This document shows positions 54,035-62,250 of a DNA stretch of 64,000 nucleotides, piece after piece. Position 1 is the stretch's first letter; every line of letters starts with the position of its first letter. The notes beneath the pieces are model-generated. The model worked only from the letters and a program-made list of their open reading frames with translations. It was not told the origin of the DNA and searched no databases. The DNA comes from Closterium sp. Naga37s-1 (taxonomy: Eukaryota; Streptophyta; Zygnematophyceae; Desmidiales; Closteriaceae): the NCBI GenBank assembly GCA_947471745.1, contig CANJKZ010000078.1:3476501-3540500 (forward strand), written 5' to 3'. The position numbers were made by a program, and so were the translations under genes.

Positions 54035-57000
54035 TCAGTTCAGTGCCATCCCAGCCAGCTTGCAACACTTCCAATGCTGCTGCTCCACCAGCCTCTTGGT
54101 CATCATGTCAGCCGGCTGCCCCGTGGTCTTCACGTAGCGCAACTCAACTTCACCCGCAGTTACCATGCTCCTCGTCCAATGCCACTTCACCCTCATGTGC
54201 TTCGTGAGTCCATGCAACACAGGGTTCTTAGCAAGAGCAATGGCACCCTGGCTGTCACAGTACAGTGGGGTAGGTCCTTGCTGCTCCTCCCCCAATTCAG
54301 CCAACAAACGCCGCTGCCACACAATCTCCCGTACGGCACGAAAGAGTGCCATGTACTCGGACTCCACCGAGCTCAAAGCTTGGTCAACCTGCTTCTTGCT
54401 CTCCCAAGCAGTTGGGCCTCCACCAACACAGCATATGAAGCCTCCCACACTTGTCATGTCCTCTGGTTCTGATGCATATGAAGCATCCGAGTAGGCGGTG
54501 AGGAACAAATGCCCGGGTTCAACACCATCCGCGCCCTTTTGGCGCCTTTGTGCCGCCGCCGAGTATTGCAGCCCAACGGTCGGTGTTTGGCCAAGATACT
54601 TGGCCACCCTCATTCCAGCTGCTACCTGCTCCTCATTAGGGCATTGCACAACCCTAGCCAGCTGCCCGGTAGCAAACGCGACGTCCGGTCGGGTGTTTAC
54701 CGCCGCATACATGAGGCTGCCCACCAACGAGTGAAATCGGCGCCTCTCCTCTTCACCAACGCTCTCCTCCTCTGGTCCCTTCACACACTTGAACCCAGAG
54801 GGAAAGGGTGTAGCCACATGGCCTTCACTCTGCCCAAAGTTGGCAGCCAATGCCTCCAGGTACTTTCGTTGATGCACCCGCATGCACCGCTTCTCCATAT
54901 CTCGTTCGATGTGGAGCCCAAGGTAGAAGCTCACGTCACCAAGGGCCTTGCACTTGAACTTGTCTTGAAGCTTCAGCATCACCTCCTTCACAAGGTCAGA
55001 AGAGGGTGAGAAAATGAGGATGTCATCCACATAAACCACCATGAAACTCCTCTGCTCCCCCTCGCCAAGCATGAACAAGGAGTGATCGGCCGTTGAGGGA
55101 GTGAAGCCGATCCCCTCCAACACTTCGCGCAGCTTCATGTACCATTGCCTAGGGGCCTGCTTCAGCCCATAGAGGGCCTTCTTCAGCTTCCACACTCTGC
55201 CACTACCATCATCAAACCCCTCTGGCTGCGCCATAAAAATCTCCTCCTCAAGGATGCCGTTAAGGAATGCCGTTACGATGTCCATTTGCTTTACTACCCA
55301 TCCTTTGATGGCGGCTCCCGCGAATAGGGTTCGCAGCGTCGTCGGCTTCACCACAGGGGCAAACAGCTCCTTGAAGTCCACCTTCTCCTTCTGCTGGTAC
55401 CCCTTGGCTACAAGCCTAGACTTGTAGCGCTCGATCTTGCCGTCGGCATCCGACTTGATTTTGAAGAGCCACTTGGACGTTATCGCCGTACGCCCCTCCG
55501 GTAGCTCCACCAATTCAAACGTGTCATTCTCCTCGATGCTCTTCAGCTCACTCTCCATGGCCTTCTTCCACTCCTCAGCATCACTACTCTCCAAAGCCTC
55601 CTTGAGAGTTGCTGGTTCTCCCGGCATCTCCACCGGAGAGAAGAACGCGAAGGCACACTCCTCGTAGTCACTCTCCTCGTCGTCTCCGACCATCATTGCC
55701 GCTCCGGCCAGGGCTGTCTTGCCCTGCTTTCCCGGCGCATCATAGGTCAGCCTATTAGGGGGTTGAACTCTCCTCTTCCCCCTTCCTTCCTCCTCAGCTA
55801 CAGGGACTTGAAGGCCTTGGCGTTGCTGCGGTGTGGCTCGAATCCGTGGAGCACTCGTAGTACGGGAAGGGAGTGACGGTGCACGCTCGCTCACTTGCTG
55901 CACCTCCTCCTCTTCTTCCTCTGCATCATTGGCCTCCTCTCCCCCATTCACAAGGGAGGATTGCCTTGTGGTTGTGCTGCCGCTGCTCAGCTCCAAAGGC
56001 AGCTCCACATGCTCCAAACCGGAACTCTTCACCTCCCCAAACCGCACGCCTATCTTCGCCTCATTCTCCGCCTTCCAATCCTTGTACATGAAGTTCTCCA
56101 TGAACTTGCAGTCCCTGCTCACCAAGAACTTCTTGGTGAATGGGTCCCAAAGAAGCCATCCCTTGCTGTTTTGAGCCATGCCCAAGTGCACGGCCCACAC
56201 CGCCTTGGCACCAAGCTTGTTGTGCCGAAGATGCTTAGGCACGAGCGCCTTGCACATGCACCCGAACACCCGAAGCATATCCACCTTTGGCTTCCTTCCT
56301 AGCCACTCCACATAGGGCACCCATTTGTCTGCTCCCACATGAGTCAAGGCTCTGTTCTTGGCCACACACGCGCTCCGCACCGCATCAGGCCAGAAATAGT
56401 CGGGTAGCCCGGCTTCAATGAGCAACCCGCGTGCCGCCTCCGTGATTGTGCGGTTCGCTCGCTCGGCGATGCCGTTCATTGCAGGGGAGTATGGCATGGT
56501 GAGGGAGTGCCGAATACCATTCTTCTTCAGCCACAACCCAAACTCCTTGCTCAGGAACTCTCCCCCTCGATCGGTGCGGATTGACTTGACTAGACGGTCT
56601 TGTTGCCGCTCCACCATCGGGAACCAATCCGTCTTCAACGTTTCAGCCACGTCGCTCTTCTTGGCCAGCACGTACACCCAAGTCATGCGGGTGTAGACGT
56701 CGACAATGGTGAGAAAATACTCAGCTCCAGCAGCTCCAAGCTTCAGGGGGCCCACCACGTCCATCACCACCTCATCAAGCGGTGCCTTTGCCGTTGCCTC
56801 CGAACTAGGGAACGGAAACCGGGTGAACTTGGCTTGAATGCACGTCGGGCAGCCAAGCACCTCATCGGGCTCCCCCTTCACACGTATGCCAGCAACCATC
56901 TCATTCTTCGCTAGCTGCTGCAAGATGGGCAGGGCCACATGCCCCATGCGCCGATGCAAGGTGAGCCAATCACACTCCCCCGTAGCCGAAGTTGGATTGG

Positions 57001-58720
57001 AGAATGCCGCGCTCGCAATAGCGCCCCACATACTCTCTCCGTAGTCCTCCTCCGCTGCTGCCTCTGGGTTCTCCTCACCCTTTTGCTGCTCCTTGGTTGC
57101 TGCACCACTCTCCTTAGGTTCACTGAACTTGCTGGTCCCTCCAGGTTTGCTCTTCTTGAGCTCATTCTCCTTAGCGCGACCGTTCGCGCCATCGTCGCTA
57201 CCGACCGCTCCATCCTTGGTGCTGATGCTTGCTGCCACTTGCCTCTCCTTAGGCATAGGGACCACTGGGATCTGCCACATCTCGTTGTAGACATCCCTGT
57301 CCTCATGAAGGTCCCAAAGAATTCGATCGCCAAGCCTTGCGGTGTAGGTCTTGGCTCCCTTCGAGTTCGTGTCCATGCCGGCCTTTGCTAACCGCCGCAC
57401 GGAAATCAGGTTTGCAGCAAGGCTGGGCACCCAAAGCACGTTCTTGAGGCCCACCATCTTCCCATCAGCACCCTTGAACATGGCCTTGCCCATGCCTTTC
57501 ACCTCTGCTCGCTGCCCCAAAGCCGATGTGACATGCTTCACCGGTGACGGCTCGAGTTCGGTGAGCAAGTCCGGGCGAGGTGTCATGCTATAGGTAGCGC
57601 CACTATCAATCACCCAATAGTCCAGGGGGTGTAGGGTCACCTTCCCCACAGCTGCTGGCTCCTCAAAGCCTTCATCCTTCTCTGGACCAGCCGGTACTTG
57701 CGTCGACACGAAGTAGAATAGACCCGGGTATCGATCGTCGCTCGGGTCCTTGTCGTTGTCTCCGCTCTTCATGTTTGCAGCTCCGCCACCGCGACCGCCA
57801 CGGCCTCCACGGCCTCGTCCTCTCCCTCCTCCTGCTCCTCTACCCTCTTGGCCTTGAGCAGGGGTCCAACCATCAGGGAGTTTGTAGCAGTCGCGCCACA
57901 TGTGTCCGCTCTTGTGGCAATAGTGACACTCGCCGTCGAATCGGCCGCGACCGCGTCCGTAGCTCTTGTCGTCGCTGCCGTAACCGCCACTCCTGCGGCC
58001 TCCGCCGAAGTTGCTGCCACCAAACCTTCCTCCCCCTCGTCCTCTGCCTCTTCCTCGACCATATCCACGGCCGATGCTCGCTGCCCCAGCGCCATCCGCA
58101 CTCGCCAACTCACGGCGGCGGAAATCCTCTTGAAGGATAGCTCGCTTCACGTCTTCAAGCGAGAGGCGGGGCAAGTCGCGATTAAGGTTGATGATGAGCG
58201 AGGACCATGACTCTGGGAGTAAGGCCAGCAACTTGGTCTTCTTTTGGAGCTCACTGTAGTTCAAATCAGCTCCCTCAAGCCGCGTCAACAAGTCGAAGAA
58301 TTTCTGCACCCCTTCTTCAACCGCTTCGTTTTCTTCAATTCGTAGTGCCGCCATTTGCCGTTCCAACACCACCGCTACCGCCGCTGTTGCAGGAGCATGT
58401 ACACCCTTGAGAGCAGCCCATGCCTTTGGTCCTTTCTCTGGTTCACGCTGGAATGGCTTGATGTGACGGATCTGACTGCTCCCCAACGCTTGCCCAAGTA
58501 AGAGATAGCCTTGTGCGCTCTTCCGCACCCACGGGCTCTTCTCCGGGTCGTTCTCGGGGCGCTTCTCCGTTCCTTCCATCACCTCCAGCAGGTCATAGTG
58601 GTCAAAGATGTTCTCCATCTTGAAGGACCATTCAGCAAAGTTGTCACCGTTGAACTTGTCAAGCCCAAACACCCTAGGCTCATCCCTAGGTGGGCCAAGA
58701 CTTGGTTGCATGGGCGCCAT
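54035..58720 (-). CDS. Copia K gag-pol polyprotein, 1561 residues, looks whole
   Basis: The frame is open from the primer site onward; the first ATG in it is at 58720 (MAPMQPSLGPPRDEPRVFGL). Parts in order: capsid-like region with FNGDNFAEWSFKMENIFDHY; RGG-rich stretch and canonical zinc knuckle CHYCHKSGHMWRDC (near 57.9 kb); protease VIDSGATYSM (near 57.6 kb); GAG-pre-integrase HRRMGHVALPIL (near 56.95 kb); integrase core TIVDVYTRMTWVYVL and IRTDRGGEFLSKEFG; RT with FMVVYVDDILIF (near 55.04 kb); RNase H with SSVESEYMALFRAVREIVWQ (near 54.35 kb). Gag and pol lie in one frame, as in most plant copia elements. It belongs to a lineage distinct from the short-LTR group. Confidence 0.95.
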   Translation of the reverse strand: MAPMQPSLGPPRDEPRVFGLDKFNGDNFAEWSFKMENIFDHYDLLEVMEGTEKRPENDPEKSPWVRKSAQGYLLLGQALGSSQIRHIKPFQREPEKGPKAWAALKGVHAPATAAVAVVLERQMAALRIEENEAVEEGVQKFFDLLTRLEGADLNYSELQKKTKLLALLPESWSSLIINLNRDLPRLSLEDVKRAILQEDFRRRELASADGAGAASIGRGYGRGRGRGRGGGRFGGSNFGGGRRSGGYGSDDKSYGRGRGRFDGECHYCHKSGHMWRDCYKLPDGWTPAQGQEGRGAGGGRGRGRGGRGGRGGGAANMKSGDNDKDPSDDRYPGLFYFVSTQVPAGPEKDEGFEEPAAVGKVTLHPLDYWVIDSGATYSMTPRPDLLTELEPSPVKHVTSALGQRAEVKGMGKAMFKGADGKMVGLKNVLWVPSLAANLISVRRLAKAGMDTNSKGAKTYTARLGDRILWDLHEDRDVYNEMWQIPVVPMPKERQVAASISTKDGAVGSDDGANGRAKENELKKSKPGGTSKFSEPKESGAATKEQQKGEENPEAAAEEDYGESMWGAIASAAFSNPTSATGECDWLTLHRRMGHVALPILQQLAKNEMVAGIRVKGEPDEVLGCPTCIQAKFTRFPFPSSEATAKAPLDEVVMDVVGPLKLGAAGAEYFLTIVDVYTRMTWVYVLAKKSDVAETLKTDWFPMVERQQDRLVKSIRTDRGGEFLSKEFGLWLKKNGIRHSLTMPYSPAMNGIAERANRTITEAARGLLIEAGLPDYFWPDAVRSACVAKNRALTHVGADKWVPYVEWLGRKPKVDMLRVFGCMCKALVPKHLRHNKLGAKAVWAVHLGMAQNSKGWLLWDPFTKKFLVSRDCKFMENFMYKDWKAENEAKIGVRFGEVKSSGLEHVELPLELSSGSTTTRQSSLVNGGEEANDAEEEEEEVQQVSERAPSLPSRTTSAPRIRATPQQRQGLQVPVAEEEGRGKRRVQPPNRLTYDAPGKQGKTALAGAAMMVGDDEESDYEECAFAFFSPVEMPGEPATLKEALESSDAEEWKKAMESELKSIEENDTFELVELPEGRTAITSKWLFKIKSDADGKIERYKSRLVAKGYQQKEKVDFKELFAPVVKPTTLRTLFAGAAIKGWVVKQMDIVTAFLNGILEEEIFMAQPEGFDDGSGRVWKLKKALYGLKQAPRQWYMKLREVLEGIGFTPSTADHSLFMLGEGEQRSFMVVYVDDILIFSPSSDLVKEVMLKLQDKFKCKALGDVSFYLGLHIERDMEKRCMRVHQRKYLEALAANFGQSEGHVATPFPSGFKCVKGPEEESVGEEERRRFHSLVGSLMYAAVNTRPDVAFATGQLARVVQCPNEEQVAAGMRVAKYLGQTPTVGLQYSAAAQRRQKGADGVEPGHLFLTAYSDASYASEPEDMTSVGGFICCVGGGPTAWESKKQVDQALSSVESEYMALFRAVREIVWQRRLLAELGEEQQGPTPLYCDSQGAIALAKNPVLHGLTKHMRVKWHWTRSMVTAGEVELRYVKTTGQPADMMTKRLVEQQHWKCCKLAGMALN

Positions 58721-58839
58721 GGCTGAATCACGGGGTTGGCCTTGAGCTTGAGCTTCTCCACTGCCACCAGCACCTCTGCCACCCCTTTCCTCAGGTCCAG
58801 AAATTGTCGAAACTGCTCCAAGGGGCTCTGATACCACTT

Positions 58840-59657
58840 GTTATAGTCACAATAGGCTTGAATGTGCCTAAAACGAAAGATAGAGAGCACAGACGGATTT
58901 CTGCACAGCGGCTTCAAACGTTGATAGCGTTCTGCTCACAGCTGCAAATGACTTGATTCAAATTGGATCTGGAGCGTCTTCACGTCGTCTACAATTAGCA
59001 ATTTAGATTGCACGATTTGATAAAGAATTGACGACACAGCGTCGGTTTGAACGAACGGTACTATGGCAGCCACTATAGTCTTAGAACACAAGATAGGAAG
59101 AGTTACGAGTTGGGAATGACTCCCAGCTCCTACAAACCCCAAGAGCCGAGGTACAGTGATGTGGAACAGTGCCACACTGTCCCCAACCACGAAGGGTCTC
59201 GAAACTACCCTTCACTAGGGCCTACACCAAGTGAAATGTTACACTACACAAAGTAATGTAACTATCTTCAATATCTTGAGGTGTACCCTTTTGGCAAGCT
59301 TCGAAATCACTTGAGGCTTGACACCAAGGCTAGGGCTCTTCATCACAAACTCATCCTTGAGTTCTTGATGGGTCTGCTGCACACACCTGCGACACGCCGA
59401 ACGTTCGACACAAGACAAAATAGAAACCGCGCACGACAAAATAGAAACCGCGCGCGAGACACAAACGACCGCGTAACACGCGTCTAGCGATAACTCGCTA
59501 TTGACTCGACACACACACTCGACATCATGACTCAACATTCACACACAATTATAAGCATGAAATATATATTATCCCATGCCCTCATACCATTCCATACACA
59601 CACACATTCACGCACACGGACAACAAGCCGAGTGCAAACCGTAGGGTTGCACCAACA
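58840..59657 (-). repeat. 5' LTR of copia K
   Basis: About 818 bp; promoter-bearing LTR in element orientation. Primer site lies immediately downstream on the minus strand. Confidence 0.95.
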
Positions 59658-59662
59658 GTGGT

Positions 59663-60833
59663 CGGTGTAGACGGTGGTCTTTCTTCCTTCGAGATAACAC
59701 CTCTATGCTTTAAATGCGTTGACGATGGCGAGGGCCTCTTTGTCATGGATGGGGTAATTGAGTTCTGCCCTGTGAAGTTTTTTACTGAGGTATGCAATGG
59801 GTTGCAGTCCCTTCCCCTGATCCTGCATGAGTACTGCGCCCACTGCTTGATCGCTAGCATCGGCCTCGATGATGTAGTCAAGTTCGGGGTCTGGCAAAAT
59901 AAGGAGAGGTGCGGATGTGAGTGCGGTTTTCAGCTGTTCCACGGCTTCCTGGTGCTTCGCCTCCCACTGATATGGTGTATTCTTCTTCAACAGGTTCGTT
60001 AATGGTACGGCAATCTTGGCGTAGTTCGGTACGAACCGGTTGTAGTAGTTGGCGAATCCAAGGAACTGTTGTAAATCCTTCACGTTCTCAGGGGTCTTCC
60101 ACGTTCGCACTGCTTCGATCTTCTTTGGATCCACGTGAACTCCTTGAGCGCTCACCATATGTCCAAGGAACTGGACTTTCTTCAGTGCAAACTCGCTCTT
60201 CGATAGTTTTACGTAGAAGCGTTCTCGTCGAAGAATTTCGAAGACTCGTCGCAAATGCTCAACGTGCTGCTTCATGTCTTTCGAGTAGATCAGGATGTCG
60301 TCCAAGTATACCACCACGCACTCGTCCAGAAGGGGTCGAAGGATGTGGTTCATTTCCGCCTGAAATGTGGCTGGTGCGTTAGTGAGTCCGAACGGCATCA
60401 CGAGATACTCGTACGACCCATACCGAGTTCGGAAGGCAGTTTTGTGGATAGAGTTGTCCGCCATACGAATTTGCCAGTATCCCGATCTGAGGTCGAGCTT
60501 GGAGAATACCGTAGCACCGCGAAGTTGATCGAGTAAGTCATCGATCCGTGGTATCGGGTATTTAATTTTTATGGTCTGCTTGTTCAAGGCTCGGTAGTCA
60601 ATGCACATTCGCAGACTTCCGTCCGGCTTCGGAGTGAAGAGAACTGGAGCTCCGTACGGCGAAGTCGAAGGCTGAATCAGCCTTTTCTCCAGGAGATACT
60701 CTGTTTGTTTTTTCATATCGGCAAGCTCTGTCGGGCTCAGCCGGTATGGTGCTCGGAACATCGGCTTGGATCCCGGCTCTTCTACAATCTCGTGTTGATG
60801 TGTTCGGTATGGCGGTAGTTGATCAGGTAAATC
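59663..60833 (-). pseudogene. Chromovirus J RT and RNase H
   Basis: [54 protein letters not shown] and the catalytic [13 protein letters not shown]. RNase [49 protein letters not shown]. Conserved and typical of plant and algal chromoviruses. It is bounded by copia K on the left and copia L on the right. Confidence 0.9.
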
Positions 60834-61788
60834 TGTCAGAATGTTATTGTTCTCTAGCCTGCAGTGGGGTACTCTATAGCGAGTACAACCCCTTAGGGTT
60901 TCCTATATGTATCCTGCTGCTTTCTAGTGAACACCCTCTCTCCTTTGCTCATTCTCTCTTGCCTAGCTAGGACTTACCTAGCTATGGCTCCTAACTATGC
61001 TTACTATCTTAACATGGTTTCAGAGCACTCACGCTCCTGGCCTGTGGGCCCTACTGCTGCTTCCGCTGCTACTCTGTGTGTTGCACGCCCCGTGGCGTGC
61101 GACGGATTTCTCTTCCCGCCGCGCGCTCGGAGTGTGCGGCGGTTTTCTGCCCGCCGTGCGCCCCGAGGCGCGCGGCGGTTTTCTGCCCGCTGTGCGCCCC
61201 GGGGCGTGCGGCGGTTCTCTGCCCGCCGTGCGCCCCGAGGCGCACGGCGGCCTTCTGCCCCATCGGTCCGCGCGTCGCCCCCGGGGGGCGCTTCGACGGG
61301 CGACGGGGACCAGCTCGTCGTCCCCCATCGCCCGTCCTGGCCAGCGCGGGCTGCGCTAGCCCCGAGCGCGGCCCGTACGGGCTGCGCCCGGCCCGCGCGC
61401 GGCCCGTACGGGCTGCGCCAGGCCCGCGCGCGGCCCGTACGGGCTGCGCCAGGCCCGCGCGCGGCTCGGGCCGCCTGCGCGCGGTTCGTCGGGCTGTGCC
61501 AGGCCCGTGGGCGGCCCGTTCCTCTCTGTCCCTGAGCTGCTCGCTGTCCCCCGTGCTTCTGACGGTGCCCCACCCCTGCTGCTGCCCGTTCTCCTGAATT
61601 AGGGTTTTGGGGGTGAGGAGTGTGGGGGTGGCGGTTGTGTGTTACTCCCCTTGCTCCTCCTCCTCCCTGGTCTCCCACTGCTGCAGCTGCCGCTTAGGGG
61701 GGTGGGTGTGTGGGAGCCTAGGGTTTAGGGTTTAAGGGGGGTACCGTGGGAGTGGAGCTAGGGCTTGAGCAGGGCTCCGGACCTGCGA
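60834..61788 (+). mobile_element. Copia L: LTR plus leader only
   Basis: A 181-bp LTR (60834-61014) with the shared core (GCAGTGGGGTA, GAGTACAACCCC, TTAGGGTTT), primer site TGGTTTCAGAGCACT at 61015, a GGGCCC palindrome at 61046-61051 and a GC-rich leader. No gag or pol and no second LTR. Flanking pentamer AAATC occurs at 60829-60833 and again at 61789-61793, which sets the proposed right end. Inserted in chromovirus J. Confidence 0.7.
61100..61520. repeat. GC-rich minisatellite in the copia L leader
   Basis: Two arrays: CGGCGGTTTTCTGCCCGCCG / TGCGCCCCGAGGCGCG units (about 61135-61260), and GGCCCGTACGGGCTGCGCCA / GGCCCGCGCGC units (about 61365-61460). Both contain strong internal palindromes. 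After 61560 comes GT-rich sequence with TTTAGGGTTT near 61725. Confidence 0.85.
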
Positions 61789-62250
61789 AAATCATCAGTC
61801 TTCATTAAAGTACCTTTGAAAGATAACTTTAACGAATTCTGTTGTTTTCCGGGGTCAAATTGGAGAGTTCCCGTCTTGGTCGAGTCTGTTTTCGCGGAGG
61901 TTTTCTTTTCCTCGGCGAATCCCTCTGACAAATTTCGGTCAAGGGGCTTGGGATTTCGCCCTTGATTCTCCAAATCTCGCGCCCAATTCTGTCCTTCAAT
62001 TTCGATTCGGTCCAGATTGCGCTGACGCTTTCGGATCTGCTTTTCCTCGCCAGCACGATCCGCAATCACTGGCGAGATCCGTTTTTTGACTTTTTGTCTT
62101 TAGTTTCGCCACTCCCTCGAGCTTGGAATGCCGCACGTGCAGAATTCATGTGAAAACAGTCGAAAATCCGATGTCCGTTTCCACCGCAAAAATCGCAAAA
62201 CGTTTTGTTTTTTGCAGGTCGTGAATTCGCGTCGAATTTGTCGACTTCCA
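61789..62250 (-). pseudogene. Gag-like segment with zinc knuckle, chromovirus J
   Basis: On the minus strand a zinc knuckle CDFCGGNGHRIFDC (CX2CX4HX4C) lies near 62.17 kb, followed by a Lys/Arg/Asp-rich region. Orientation and position upstream of the RT fit the gag end of chromovirus J. It is cut by copia M on the right and copia L on the left; broken. Confidence 0.65.

Larger units (their letters stand above)
53174..59657 (-). mobile_element. Copia K: looks whole, young Ty1/copia element
   Basis: Minus-oriented, about 6.5 kb, LTRs of about 820 bp (53174-53993 and 58840-59657) differing at roughly eight positions (about 1%). Target duplication GTGGT at 53169-53173 and 59658-59662. Primer site TGGTATCAGAGCCCC beside the 5' LTR and purine tract CCGAGGGGGAGTT beside the 3' LTR. 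One long gag-pol frame fills the interior. It has no visible break and is inserted between RNase H and integrase of chromovirus J. Confidence 0.96.
51148..62250 (-). mobile_element. Chromovirus J: Ty3/gypsy element with chromodomain, broken and interrupted
   Basis: Minus-oriented. 3' LTR 51148-51538 is preceded by the purine tract GAGGGGGGGAAG. Parts from left to right (C- to N-terminal): chromodomain (about 51.58-51.74 kb), integrase (52.0-53.1 kb), then copia K, then RNase H and RT (59.7-60.8 kb), then copia L, then a gag-like segment with zinc knuckle (about 62.1-62.25 kb), then copia M. The 5' LTR is outside the window. It has a few breaks besides the insertions; protein is well conserved, so moderately young. 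Confidence 0.9.

Noticed and set aside
61700-61740. Plant telomere repeat (TTTAGGG)
   Set aside because: Only two adjacent units are present in GT-rich leader DNA of copia L; too short to mean anything on its own.
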